This document shows positions 34,801-42,485 of a DNA stretch of 52,714 nucleotides, one piece after another; position 1 is the stretch's first letter, and every line of letters starts with the position of its first letter. The stretch covers positions 1-52,714 of the forward strand of contig JAFYUH010000047.1 of NCBI GenBank assembly GCA_017549605.1. Direction: 5' to 3'. Origin of the DNA: Bacteroidales bacterium (GTDB lineage Bacteria > Bacteroidota > Bacteroidia > Bacteroidales > F082). Below the pieces are notes generated by a model, which was not told where the DNA came from, made no database searches, and saw only the letters and a program-made list of their open reading frames with translations. A program made the position numbers and the translations under genes.

Positions 34801-36705
34801 TGTTGTGCCTTCTACATTAGCAACTAATTCTGTACCATTGTAAACGTTATAGCTTGCTGCTACGCCAACAGCATACCATGACAATGAAATTGCTGAAGAA
34901 CCTTGTGCTGTAGCAACTACGTTAGCTGGAGCTGTGAGAACCATGCTTACAGTCATGCCTAAGCGTACTTGGCTTACATAAGTTTGTAATTGACCAGTAC
35001 CTAAATTAAACATATCGTAAGCGCTTGCGTTATTTTGTTTATACAAAGATCTGTTTGCAGCAGCATATTTGTAGAATTGGTGATATGTTGATGTAAGAGC
35101 AACACCTGTCTTGTCATAAACTGTAAGTACAATATTACCGCCTGTGTAATTGAAAGGTTTATCAAATTCTATTGTAAACCAAGTATCGATAGTACCTTCG
35201 ATTTCTACATCACCGTCAAATACTTTGTCTTCTTCGCTCAATGCAACGAATGTGTTGCCATTGAACATGTTGAGGTCAGTATTTGTAAGATAAACTTCAT
35301 ATTGTCTTGTTTCAGGAGTTCTTGTCCATGCACCTAATTTGAATGCAACGCTGTTGATAGGACCAACGTTACCGCCCAACTCTTCAGCGGTGTAGATTTG
35401 TTGTGACATTGCATATTTAGCATAGTCATATATTGGCAAATAGTAGTTGCCAGTTGCATTTGGATTCATATCAGTACCAGTTTCGATAACGAGTTCAACT
35501 ATGTCACCTGCTGGTTCTTCTGGTTCTTCTGGTTGTTCTGGTTCTGTTGGTTCTTCTGGTTGTTCTGGAGTTTCACCACCTTCAACAAGCGACAATTTGA
35601 TATCGTCTAAGATAAGTGATTCACCGCCGTATTCGTCAACACAGTAATGACGGAAACCTACATATAAATTTTTACCTGCATAAGCTGCGAGTGAGCATTC
35701 CATTGCATTATTAGTTCCATCGAATGTATAAGTTTCAACTGCTGTAAATGCTTCACCATCTTCTGAAACGACTACTGCACAAACATCAGCATATGCATAG
35801 TCTGAATTTGAGTGTGATAAATACCAAGAAAGTACAGAATTTGCTGTGATTTGATATGGATTTTCTGTTACTACGTAGTTATTAACAGTAGCATATGTCA
35901 TCCATGTTGTAGGGTTATATGACATTGAGTAAATGCCTGTACCGTTACCAACATTTCCTATTGCCCATAATGGAGCAGTACTACCTTCACCTGCGAAAGT
36001 TCTTAAACCTGTCATTGCACCATCTTCGAAATCGAAAGCAAATTCAGAAGCTAATTCTTCTGTTTCGCCGCCTTCACCTTCGCCACCTTCGTTACCTTCA
36101 CCACCTTCTTCACCACCTTCGCCTGCTGCGATTGTAAGTTGGATGTTAAATCTACCAGCGAATGCACTGAATCCTGTTTGTTTTGTAATATCAATGTCTG
36201 CAGTAAAGTATTTGGTAAGAGTTTTACTACCTTGATCTTGAGTATATTGAGTGTAATACCATAATTGGTCACCACCATATGCACCTGAATTATCTACAAC
36301 TGTAACTAACAAGTTGCTTTCGCCATCATATTGGAATGAACCTACATTGAATACAACCCAATCATTTGTTGTACTGAATGTTCCTTCATAAACCAATTCA
36401 TCAGCTGACATTATGTAGTTATAATTACTTGTGAAATTTTCTTCATCTATATGCTTCATATAGATGCTCCAAGTTCTGTCGTAATTAGCACCACCTGCTT
36501 TTTGGAAAGCAATTGAAGTTATTGTTCCTGCTGAACCAATTTCTTCAGCTGTGTAAATCATTTGACTAGCGCCGTGGCCGTCATAATTATCAGCAATGGC
36601 GTAGCTGGTTTCTGTACCTTCGCCTATTGTGATAACTTCTTGTGCTCTAACGGTTCCAAATAAACCGAGTGTGCACGCAATCATGAAAAGTAAAAGTTTT
36701 TTCAT
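28861..36705 (-). CDS. Giant 2614-residue modular T9SS cargo protein
   Basis: The largest gene in the window. Signal peptide about 1-21 (TVRAQ). Order by eye: YTAEE domain about 22-195; Gly/Glu-rich linker; cleaved adhesin about 216-375; EEPTEPEQPEEP-type linker; YTAEE about 402-580; two Fn3; a C-x-D-x-YGDGWNG domain (MTDSYGDGWNGNYLTLSY) about 756-865; Fn3; two more YTAEE domains about 950-1345; a YD-repeat-like region (YAYDENGNCT, VEYTYTDGLV) about 1350-1620; Fn3; choice-of-anchor D-like; PPC-like; cleaved adhesin; a second YD-repeat-like region about 2085-2370; two Fn3; and the T9SS sorting domain in the last 75 residues. The two YD-like regions set it apart from its neighbours. It probably forms a long surface fibre or adhesin. 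Promoter 74 bases upstream. Confidence 0.85.
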   Translation of the reverse strand: MKKLLLFMIACTLGLFGTVRAQEVITIGEGTETSYAIADNYDGHGASQMIYTAEEIGSAGTITSIAFQKAGGANYDRTWSIYMKHIDEENFTSNYNYIMSADELVYEGTFSTTNDWVVFNVGSFQYDGESNLLVTVVDNSGAYGGDQLWYYTQYTQDQGSKTLTKYFTADIDITKQTGFSAFAGRFNIQLTIAAGEGGEEGGEGNEGGEGEGGETEELASEFAFDFEDGAMTGLRTFAGEGSTAPLWAIGNVGNGTGIYSMSYNPTTWMTYATVNNYVVTENPYQITANSVLSWYLSHSNSDYAYADVCAVVVSEDGEAFTAVETYTFDGTNNAMECSLAAYAGKNLYVGFRHYCVDEYGGESLILDDIKLSLVEGGETPEQPEEPTEPEQPEEPEEPAGDIVELVIETGTDMNPNATGNYYLPIYDYAKYAMSQQIYTAEELGGNVGPINSVAFKLGAWTRTPETRQYEVYLTNTDLNMFNGNTFVALSEEDKVFDGDVEIEGTIDTWFTIEFDKPFNYTGGNIVLTVYDKTGVALTSTYHQFYKYAAANRSLYKQNNASAYDMFNLGTGQLQTYVSQVRLGMTVSMVLTAPANVVATAQGSSAISLSWYAVGVAASYNVYNGTELVANVEGTTYTVEGLNPETTYCYTVTAVKEDGEESEASAEVCATTTVTAPATPTNLVATANGETSVSLTWDAVETAVSYNVYSGTSLVANVEEAAYTVEGLEAETTYCFTVKAVNNGGESEASAEACATTDEFTGCYVVVTMTDSYGDGWNGNYLTLSYNGIVKKLEFVGSGTNYKTKTETLAISKGAHVTLTYTIGGSYTYPEENGFTVAYDNGQEIISADKGSLTTSTSWEFDVDCTPVAPNAPIVKAEATGGSTIVLTMSSTGADSYNVYLGEEAIVTGLTENKYTVENLEAATEYCFSIVAVNEVGESEASEACATTFEEGSIIVSIGEGEIAQFSAPICNYAGYNYSLSQQIYTAEEIGLENGTSIKSISFHHVSGNNNTRDIVVYLQNVEKGVFEGSYDWIEVADADIVYQGTYTFGAAEDWATIEFQNAFEYAGANVAVTVYDKTGTNYGYSYDICDKFYSSQVNELRGMYYAKASELDLTAITSIYATSMNTGSYGVPANVYYVNNIKFRAVEAVETPEQPEQPETPAYVQIGEGEYYNSNYSKQAPICDYYTYFASQTIYTAEEIGVEAGVISSIAYNLQAAYNHTRNIAVYMKNTDRTEAYSSWETFTADNCVYSGDYTFETTGWATIELQNAFEYTGGNLLITVVDNTGAYTEDGNIEYFYLYATGVLASTDDIKCIYKNSGATIDPLNITLQKSYLYASIDGANTCLAPQIRLGFGANEGGDEPIVDGTEYRLVSTGADYNALEYVYESETSNKVVEIRKGQNYGYGQDITFLQYDENGVLTGYEYGWAENGAIVKTGSSYSYSVVEYTYTDGLVTAYTETDYYGWSEPSATEYTITRDAEGNITEVAYGTSKLVYTYENGKLVSEVKSYYDQWAETPGYVTEYEIEYAYDENGNCTVATQYSTYSGERVARKGTEYVYETTIPAENVVAFAYPHAVAPAHANLVTKAISYEFVENWQTGEITKDYFTVTPYVYNPEVASEPLAPMALTVSAVSDTELRLSWVALESAEKFYIYKGEEFFAESETTSYNVTGLESATEYCFSVSGVNGEFESPKSEVACGKTLDLVAIYPAEIAFGEVRVGNYWAKAATVASVEIDPLGKTITAITCDNAFFTVPTIDLTAGYIMFDLGYDMTAEAGEYTGNLVVTLEGGATVTAPVTATAYAPVTPDVFELAQEITFTEGVYTDTPDFATLHDDYLMPGEGEWNDGKLMDAVYTFTLETPSAVTVNVAGENAQYAIYKAEGFEFPTEETFNGVDRAMTTAFSFDFNDGELGAFTIQDNDEYKDYSWDVEDDENGGYKLTSYSYLGWWGEDNSWQYFADADERIITNEAFNITEKSVLTFDMNVNGQFEGVIIEVTKDGETFTVIENILETSYSYEWLAKRVNIGAKLAELGLEYGEYRISLYHDMQGYGELNIDNLVLAERELAFPEGTYFLFAAAEKDLAVEVSVVETEEVVIVPEPKAYRLESVESFMATVYTYDEVFTNRVVEMEEEGVVSTLSYNKAGQLVNVVQLYDTFDENDNPVVATLSEISYTYNADGTLATYTETAPTPTGAMATTTTEYTYEDGKLVKVENADYEIEMTYVYNADGTVKEIVEPYMTTVFTYENGNLVKTTIGWNDEETGEFFAEAEEVYTYANGNVVKQESYEYGSLYQVHEFFYDTKVLAKDVYTFELPHMAIANVKPVNNNVLAKELSYYSYYDEEAGETIVHSYTMTVYNYNPAIVLAPVTPINFAAEVVDGVVELTWEAFADAETFTVYQDGEVIANNVTEGFYAVEGLATGEYCFVVRAYNAAGASAATNEACVTVEGGEPTPTVPAAPVLSGEATGPYEIVLSWTEVEGATSYNLYYGEQLLGNTEGLGGKISVDEAGAEYCFTVTAVNAAGESEHSNVVCVTTPKEDSIEENATALNIYPNPAVDRVVIETEATIEAVSIYTLTGVMIYSEVDFNNNTINVTDFASGVYVMKVRTENGEVVKRFIKK

Positions 36706-36778
36706 AATGTGAAGATTTAAGTTAATAATATAAAATTTAATTAATAATTAATAAATGTGCATAATAATGTCAAGGGGA

Positions 36779-36786
36779 CAAAAGTA
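36779..36786 (-). promoter_or_regulatory. -7 promoter box of the 2614-residue T9SS gene
   Basis: TACTTTTG on the minus strand matches TAnnTTTG, 74 bases before the ATG. Confidence 0.45.
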
Positions 36787-36806
36787 AATTTTATTTTTTA
36801 TAAAAA

Positions 36807-36966
36807 CAAGAGGAATTTTTTAAAAAAAATGGGAGTTGGGAGTTGGGAGTTGGGGATTGAGGGGATGAGGGGATGAGGAATAAAAAACAATTCCTTAATT
36901 CCTTAATTCCTTAGTTCCTCATACCCTTAGTTCCTCATACCCTTAGTTCCTTATACCCTTAGTTCC
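36807..36966. repeat. Left flanking repeat of the DUF4143 remnant
   Basis: CAAGAGGAATTTTTTAAA, then GGGAGTTGGGAGTTGGGAG, a GAGGGGATGAGG purine half and a CCTCATACCCTTAGTTCC pyrimidine half. It closely matches 37351-37520 in the same orientation and could fold into a long imperfect hairpin. Confidence 0.8.
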
Positions 36967-36970
36967 ATAA

Positions 36971-37276
36971 TTAGAGCTCATTTATTTTCTCCAAAAGGAA
37001 ATCTTCAATATTGATATATTGCACTCCTCTTTCATCTGTCCAAGGCAAGACATTGTCTCTTACTACAACAATTTTAGTATAAGAGTCATCTATTCTGTTT
37101 AGAGAATTGATCTCTTGCTTTCGTTTTTCTTCATCAGCAACAGTAAGTGCCGACTGGATGTAATATCGTTTATCCGTTTTATTAACAACAAAATCCACTT
37201 CAAGCTGAGTGCGTATCTTTTTGCCATTGGCATCTGTGTAATTATATTCAACCACACCGACATCAACATTGAAGTC
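36971..37276 (-). pseudogene. C-terminal remnant of a DUF4143 AAA-type ATPase gene
   Basis: An open frame of 101 codons with no proper start: reading upstream from VEYNYTD gives DFNVDVGV and then a TGA stop. The words NVDVG, QLEVDFVVN, RYYIQSA, LNRIDDSYTKIVVV and the C-terminal YINIEDFLLEKI match my memory of the nuclease-like tail of Bacteroidales ATP-binding proteins with a DUF4143 domain, normally about 400 residues with an N-terminal Walker motif. That whole N-terminal part is missing, although a promoter-like box and a palindrome of the kind that may have served the intact gene remain just upstream. The remnant is flanked by two near-identical phrase tracts. A short expressed product starting at GTG 37255 cannot be excluded. 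Confidence 0.75.
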
Positions 37277-37297
37277 TCATATTTTAAAGGATATTAT

Positions 37298-37311
37298 TGC
37301 GGATATCCGCA
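37298..37311. promoter_or_regulatory. Palindromic operator-like site upstream of the DUF4143 remnant
   Basis: TGCGGATATCCGCA is a perfect 14-base palindrome placed 12 bases downstream of the -7 box on the minus strand, where a repressor would block the start site. Confidence 0.45.
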
Positions 37312-37322
37312 TTTTTACCCTG

Positions 37323-37330
37323 CAAATGTA
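37323..37330 (-). promoter_or_regulatory. -7 promoter box upstream of the DUF4143 remnant
   Basis: TACATTTG on the minus strand matches TAnnTTTG. It is probably the original promoter of the now truncated ATPase gene. Confidence 0.5.
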
Positions 37331-37350
37331 TAGTTTAAAATTGCTTTTGT

Positions 37351-37520
37351 CAAGAGGAATTTTTTAAAAAAATGGGAGTTGGGGATTGAGGGTATAAGGG
37401 TATGAGGGTATAAGGGATAAAAAACAATTCCTTAATTCCTTAATTCCTTAGTTCCTCATACCCCCAGTTCCTCATACCCTCAGTTCCTCAGTTCCTCATA
37501 CCCTTAGTTCCTTAAGGTTC
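37351..37520. repeat. Right flanking repeat of the DUF4143 remnant
   Basis: CAAGAGGAATTTTTTAAA, GGGAGTTGGGGATTGAGGG, GGGTATGAGGGTATAAGGG, then CCTTAATTCCTTAGTTCC and several CCTCATACCC words. It is a direct repeat of 36807-36966 with changed copy numbers. Confidence 0.8.
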
Positions 37521-37524
37521 CTAA

Positions 37525-37563
37525 CAAAAAAGGTCGCCACGATTTTTTTTCGCAGCGACCTTT
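37525..37563. terminator. Terminator of the 623-residue T9SS gene
   Basis: AAAAGGTCGC and GCGACCTTT form the outer stem, with CACG and CG inside partly pairing. On the minus strand it ends in TTTTTTGTT. Confidence 0.8.
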
Positions 37564-37580
37564 CTTGAACCGGACTCAAA

Positions 37581-37611
37581 GTCTGTTGACTGTTGTCCGT
37601 TGTCTGTTGTC
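37581..37611. repeat. GTCTGTTGACTGTTGTCC phrase tract
   Basis: GTCTGTTGACTGTTGTCCG plus TTGTCTGTTGTC, directly after the stop codon region of the gene ending at 37615. Confidence 0.85.
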
Positions 37612-37614
37612 ATC

Positions 37615-39486
37615 TTATTTAGCAACAACAACGCGTTGTACTGAGCTGTTGCCAGCGTTGTCAACGATGTTGAAGAAGTAAACGCCGTTTTCGTTAGCGC
37701 TCATGTCAACAACATTATTTTGTGTTCTAACAACTTTAACCAACTGGCCAACTGAGTTGTAAACAGCGATGTAGTTGATATTTTCACCTTCTACTGTTAC
37801 TTGAGCAGCTGTTGGGTTAGGATAGATGTTGTATGTGTTGCTTAAGATTTCTTCAACGTCTTCACCCCATACATAGAGAGAAAGTGGAAGTTCGATTGTA
37901 CCTTCTTCTGTATTTGTATTGAAGAGAATTGTAGCTTCATATTTTTCACCTTTCTTAAGACCGAATGTTGAGAAGTCGACATTGATTGTTTCTGTAGCGC
38001 CAACTTCAATCATACCGTCTTTCTTGTCTAATTCAGCCCAACCTGCAGAGACAGGATCACCTACACAGAAAACCATGAGATGGAGGTTACCGAATTTTTC
38101 ACCGGCAGTGAATTCTGTCAATGGTCTGAAAGCTGTACCATTACCTTGACGGCATAAGTCACCGAAACCAACCAATTCACCTTCTGAGTTGCCGTCTAAT
38201 ACCATTGAAGAACCACCTTTGCATTGTGTCATTTCAACAGCTAAATAGAAGTCGAAACCTGTCAACATAACTGGTTCATCGAATACAACAGCGTTCCAGT
38301 CTAAAACGATTTCTTCAGATGGGAGAACTTTTTCTGCCAACAAGTCACCTGGTTTGCCATTGATGCCTTGGCCGTAGATACGGAAGATCATATCTGTACC
38401 TGGTTCAAGCATTGGAACAGTTTCACCTGTTTCAGTTTTAAATTCACCTAAGAAATAAGCAGCTTGTGTGATATTTGTACCCATTACTGAGCCAGCGTAT
38501 GCTGAAGCTGGATATAATGAAGCGATTTCAAAAGTTACAGCTGTTTCTGTAGACCAACCGATTGTTGTTGTTGTTGACATGTCTTCGAGAGAATAAGAAA
38601 CTAAATTTTCCTTATTGCTTGCTGTACCTTGACCATAGTCGATCCATGCTACGTATTCAGCGATTGAAGTACCGACGTTTTCTATTTCTAATTCAACAGT
38701 GGTGACATCGTCTTTTGGCATATTTGCTTCAATTGATTCTTTGTCAAAAGTGATAGCTGCTGAAGATTCGCCACCGATTCTCTTGAGTGTCAAGTTGTCG
38801 AGATAGTATTCAGCATTGTTGTTTGGAGGCCAGAAGTTCATAGCATCGAGTTTACGGCCGGCAATGCTTTCACCGAAGCTGTCTTTGCTCCATTGCCATT
38901 CGAAAGCTTTAACTTCTTCATTACCTGGCATTGTGTAGTAATATTCAGCTTTGTCAACGTTTGCATTGATAACAATACGGAAGTGCATCCAACCTTCATA
39001 TACACATGGGAGGTCAGCAACGTTACCTAAACCAGCGTGAACAGAACCATGACCAGGAGCTATAGTAGCTATATCACCGCCATCGTTTGTCATTTGGAAG
39101 AAAGATTGCATTGCCCATGATGTATTGCCTTCAAATTGGTGAAGGATATTGAGGTAGCCACCTTTTCCTTCTGGAACGTAGACGTCGTATTCTAATTCGA
39201 ATACGCCTGCTTGATAACCGCCAAGACGAAGAACTTGGTCGTTACCGTATGTGAAGTGAGCGCATTTTTCGCCGTTTAATTCTGCGACGCTACCGTCTTC
39301 TGCACCGCCTTCTTGTTTTGACCATGTTGTCCAATGGTCAGCACCGTCTTTAGCGATTTTAGCACCGACTTCGTATGATTCGAAATCTTCGTTCAACAAG
39401 ATTTCGACATTTTCTTCATTTTGTGCGCTAAGAGTATTGAAAAGACCTAGCATGCACACAATTGCAAAAAGTAATAACTTTCTCAT
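37615..39486 (-). CDS. T9SS cargo protein with an N-terminal jelly-roll (lectin-like) domain
   Basis: Secreted protein of 623 residues; signal peptide about 1-21 (NTLSAQ). Unlike its neighbours it has no YTAEE or Fn3 domain. Residues 26-235 (LLNEDFESYEVG, VFELEYDVYVPEGKGG, AEYYLDNLTLKRI) resemble concanavalin-A-like jelly-roll domains. At about 240-310 is an anchor-D-like strand set (VELEIENVGTSIAEYV), then a beta-rich region that could be another binding domain (DMIFRIYGQGINGKPGD). The sorting domain is in the last 80 residues (IYPNPTAAQVTVE, GVYFFNIVDNAG, QRVVVAK) and is divergent, without phrase insertion. It lies only 78 bases downstream of the 877-residue gene without a clear TAnnTTTG box, so the two are probably co-transcribed. 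The ligand is unknown. Confidence 0.82.
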   Translation of the reverse strand: MRKLLLFAIVCMLGLFNTLSAQNEENVEILLNEDFESYEVGAKIAKDGADHWTTWSKQEGGAEDGSVAELNGEKCAHFTYGNDQVLRLGGYQAGVFELEYDVYVPEGKGGYLNILHQFEGNTSWAMQSFFQMTNDGGDIATIAPGHGSVHAGLGNVADLPCVYEGWMHFRIVINANVDKAEYYYTMPGNEEVKAFEWQWSKDSFGESIAGRKLDAMNFWPPNNNAEYYLDNLTLKRIGGESSAAITFDKESIEANMPKDDVTTVELEIENVGTSIAEYVAWIDYGQGTASNKENLVSYSLEDMSTTTTIGWSTETAVTFEIASLYPASAYAGSVMGTNITQAAYFLGEFKTETGETVPMLEPGTDMIFRIYGQGINGKPGDLLAEKVLPSEEIVLDWNAVVFDEPVMLTGFDFYLAVEMTQCKGGSSMVLDGNSEGELVGFGDLCRQGNGTAFRPLTEFTAGEKFGNLHLMVFCVGDPVSAGWAELDKKDGMIEVGATETINVDFSTFGLKKGEKYEATILFNTNTEEGTIELPLSLYVWGEDVEEILSNTYNIYPNPTAAQVTVEGENINYIAVYNSVGQLVKVVRTQNNVVDMSANENGVYFFNIVDNAGNSSVQRVVVAK

Positions 39487-39564
39487 AACGTAGATTTTTT
39501 AGTTAATTTATTAATATACAATTTTCTAAGAATTACCTAATAAAATAAATTGAATGTGCAAAAA

Positions 39565-42198
39565 TTATTTCTTGATAAAGCGTTTAACAGCTTCACCTTC
39601 ATTTGCAACAACTTTAACGAAATAAACACCACTGTTAAGATTTGCTACATCTACAGTCTGTTGGCCATTGACTGTTAACTGTTGTCTTCCGTAAACGTCA
39701 TAGATAACAACTTCTTCAACATTCATTTCTGTTTCAATGTAAAGGATGTTGTTAACAGGATTTGGATATACATTGAATGAAGAAGCCAACTCTTCGATGC
39801 TATCGTCATCATCACCTGGTTGTTCTGGATCTTCAGGTTCTTCTTCTTTTAATGTATTTACAGTAACTACACTAGCATATTTTGATTCTTTGAATTCGTT
39901 AACGCTTGTAACTGAGTAGCTGTATGCTGTGCCTTGTTCTAAACCTTCAATTGTGAATGTTGTTTTTTTGAGGTTTTCTTTAATCAATGTATAAACTGTT
40001 GTTTCTGTTTCTTCAACTACTTCTGTTGTAACAGCGTAAACTTTGTAAGATTTAGCGCCATAAACAGCATCCCATGTTAAAGTGACAGTTGTTTCTGTTG
40101 CTGTAGCTTTGAAGTTAGAAGGAACGCCTGGTTCTTCTGAGTATAATTTGAGGTTGTCAGCGCGGAGACCGTCTTCTGTACCATAGTGGTGTAAACCTAA
40201 ATAGAGGTCTCTACCAGCATATGCGCTGAGGTTGATTGTTGCTTCTTGCCATTTGCCATCATATGTTTCTGAACTGAATTCATATGACCAAACTGTTTCA
40301 AATGTTTCGCAGTCTTCTGAAACTACGAAAGCGATCTTTTCACCACACCAATAGTAGTCGTAAGGAACGAATGTGAATGAGAATTCAGATGTTGTTGTGA
40401 TAGAGCATTTAGATGCTGTAACGATATAGTCGTCAGCTTTATCACCGCCTGCCATACCTGAGTATAAACCTTTGCCGTCGTTGACACCGCCGTCCATACC
40501 ATCTTTGAATTGCCATTTTACGTTGTCGTTGTTAGCGTCGATAACTTTCAAGCCATTGATATTGCCGTTTTCGAAGTCATAGTAGAATGCTGTTTGGAAG
40601 TTACCAACTTCAACTTCTGTTGTATCGTCGTCTTCTTCACCTTCATTGCCTTCATTACCTTCGTTTTCATCGCCTTCTTCACCTTCGTTGCCTTCATTAC
40701 CTTCGTTTTCATCGCCTTCTTCACCTTCTTCTGCTTCCCATGCGAATCTGATAACAGGTCTTGTGTTTGTCACATTACCTTGTGCTGAAGGATATGTATA
40801 AGTGTCGTTTGAATATAAAACAGTATTTGTAACTGAGTTTGTATGCCATAAATAAATACCTGTGCTTTCATCTGCTGACTTAGCTACAACAACTGCCAAG
40901 TTCTTTTCACCGCTGTAATTGAATGGAGCATCGAATTCAAATGTTTCCCATTCTTGGTCACCGATGATAATGTCTGTATCTGAGAAAACCAATGTAAGAT
41001 TTTCTTCTGCTGTCCAAGTTTGGTTTGCGTAATCTGTAGCTGTTGTTTCAGCGAGATAAATCTTTATTTCTTTTGTTGTAACTGGAGTTCTATATTCTTC
41101 TGAAGCAACAGTGCATTTGATTGGGAATGACACTCTTTCTATTGTACGAGCGCCGCCAATTTCTTCAGCTGTGTAAAGTTGTTCAACCCATGAATCGAGT
41201 TTAGCTGGTTCGCCAGGATTGAGCAATGACATAGGAGCTGTGAAAGATTCACCGTCGAATGTTTGACCGATAGTTACACTTGCAAGTGTTTTTGCTACGA
41301 TTGTAACGTTTGCGCCTACTGCTTCTGATTCTTTAGGGCCGTTAGCGCCTTTTACTGAGAAGTAATATTCACCTGGAACTAAGTTCTTAACTGTGTATGA
41401 TGTTGTTGCAACATTAGCTATGAGTTCTGAACCTTGGTAAACATTGTAGCCTGAATTGTCTTCACTGCCTTCCCATGACAATTGAACTTTTGATTCGTTC
41501 AATACTGTAGCAACGAAGTTTGTTGGAGTTACAGGTTCTTGGTATTCTTCTGTTGTACCTTCAGTGAACGCGAATTGTACGAAAGGAACTGGAGCATTAG
41601 TAGAAGCGCCTGCAACAGCTGTTGTTGCGTCAAATGCTGAGCTTGTGCTTCTCTTGTATAAAGCTCTGTTTGCATTGCTGCCATCAATTGTAACTGTATG
41701 TTTGAAAGCGTCGAATGTAATACCGCCAGAAACATTTGTGCTTGTTACGTCATTGACACAGATCAAAACGTTTTTGCCTGTGTATTCGAAATCTGTAATG
41801 TCAATTGAAACCCAGGCGTTATAAGCGAATTCAACATCACCTGAGAATACTAAATCTGATGCTGACATTGCTCTCATGCCATTACCTATTATAGCATAAT
41901 CTTCTGAGTTTGACATGTAAATCTCGAGATTACGTGTAAATGGATATTTTTCAGCTTCTGTTTCTACAGCTGCTGTTTTGAATGCGACGCTTTCGATTGT
42001 GCCTGATGATTTGCCGATTTCTTCAGCTGTGTAGAACTGCTGAGTAATAGCCCACTTGTTAGCACAAAAAGCAGGAACGTTTTTACTTGTAGTCACTTCA
42101 CGATTTCCAACTGTACCGTCGATAGTAACTACTTGTGCATTTAGTGTTCCGAATAAACCCAATACACATAAAATTGCGAAAAGTAAATTCTTTTTCAT
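39565..42198 (-). CDS. T9SS cargo protein with two YTAEE domains and an acidic repeat linker
   Basis: Secreted protein of 877 residues; signal peptide about 1-21 (TLNAQ). Order: YTAEE domain (TQQFYTAEEIG) about 22-218; Fn3 about 225-300; second YTAEE-type domain (EQLYTAEEIGG) about 305-475; a linker of near-tandem GDENEGNEGNEGEE units at about 478-525, encoded by a DNA repeat near 40632-40735; a cleaved-adhesin-like domain (LKVIDANNDNVKW, YLGLHHYG) about 530-690; Fn3 about 693-780; a short acidic linker; and the T9SS sorting domain (VYPNPVNNILYIE to VKRFIKK). The sorting-domain loop contains the phrase-coded word RQQLTVNGQQT. Likely adhesin; the acidic linkers may bind cations or act as spacers. 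Confidence 0.84.
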   Translation of the reverse strand: MKKNLLFAILCVLGLFGTLNAQVVTIDGTVGNREVTTSKNVPAFCANKWAITQQFYTAEEIGKSSGTIESVAFKTAAVETEAEKYPFTRNLEIYMSNSEDYAIIGNGMRAMSASDLVFSGDVEFAYNAWVSIDITDFEYTGKNVLICVNDVTSTNVSGGITFDAFKHTVTIDGSNANRALYKRSTSSAFDATTAVAGASTNAPVPFVQFAFTEGTTEEYQEPVTPTNFVATVLNESKVQLSWEGSEDNSGYNVYQGSELIANVATTSYTVKNLVPGEYYFSVKGANGPKESEAVGANVTIVAKTLASVTIGQTFDGESFTAPMSLLNPGEPAKLDSWVEQLYTAEEIGGARTIERVSFPIKCTVASEEYRTPVTTKEIKIYLAETTATDYANQTWTAEENLTLVFSDTDIIIGDQEWETFEFDAPFNYSGEKNLAVVVAKSADESTGIYLWHTNSVTNTVLYSNDTYTYPSAQGNVTNTRPVIRFAWEAEEGEEGDENEGNEGNEGEEGDENEGNEGNEGEEDDDTTEVEVGNFQTAFYYDFENGNINGLKVIDANNDNVKWQFKDGMDGGVNDGKGLYSGMAGGDKADDYIVTASKCSITTTSEFSFTFVPYDYYWCGEKIAFVVSEDCETFETVWSYEFSSETYDGKWQEATINLSAYAGRDLYLGLHHYGTEDGLRADNLKLYSEEPGVPSNFKATATETTVTLTWDAVYGAKSYKVYAVTTEVVEETETTVYTLIKENLKKTTFTIEGLEQGTAYSYSVTSVNEFKESKYASVVTVNTLKEEEPEDPEQPGDDDDSIEELASSFNVYPNPVNNILYIETEMNVEEVVIYDVYGRQQLTVNGQQTVDVANLNSGVYFVKVVANEGEAVKRFIKK
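39656..39686. repeat. GTCTGTTGGCCATTGACTG phrase in a T9SS sorting domain
   Basis: A GTCTGTTG-type phrase encoding, on the minus strand, QQLTVNGQQT after VYDVYGR, at the same loop as the copies at 25838 and 46740. Confidence 0.75.
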
Positions 42199-42250
42199 TT
42201 GTTAATAATTTAAAAAATAATGATTTTCAATACAAATAAAATTAAGAGAG

Positions 42251-42258
42251 CAAAGATA
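42251..42258 (-). promoter_or_regulatory. -7 promoter box of the 877-residue T9SS gene
   Basis: TATCTTTG on the minus strand, 53 bases before the ATG; a GAATTAGGAGGTAGGAATTG phrase lies just upstream. Confidence 0.5.
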
Positions 42259-42347
42259 TGAAATAATTAGGAATTAGGAGGTAGGAATTGAGAATTATTT
42301 TTTTACTAAAGTTTTTGGCCTTTAGCTTTTGGTCTTTTAACCGGAAC

Positions 42348-42383
42348 AAAAAATCGCCACGATTTCTCGCAGCGGTTTTTTAT
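42348..42383. terminator. Terminator of the 818-residue T9SS gene
   Basis: AATCGCCACGA and TCGCAGCGGTT pair with one mismatch and wobble positions, flanked by A and T runs. It is a variant of the hairpin at 16433. Confidence 0.75.
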
Positions 42384-42485
42384 TAGGATCTGAGGAATTA
42401 AGGAACTAAAGGTATGAGGAATATTTCCTTAGTTCCTCAAATCCTCATACCCTCAAATCCTATTTATTTCTTAACGAAGCGTTTT
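42376..42485. repeat. 110-bp duplicated 3' block, copy 2
   Basis: By eye identical to 16463-16572, covering the T tract, phrase tract, stop codon and last codons of the T9SS gene. Confidence 0.85.

Noticed and set aside
37115..37333. Plus-strand open frame across the DUF4143 remnant
   Set aside because: Antisense shadow of the remnant; no sequence features of its own.
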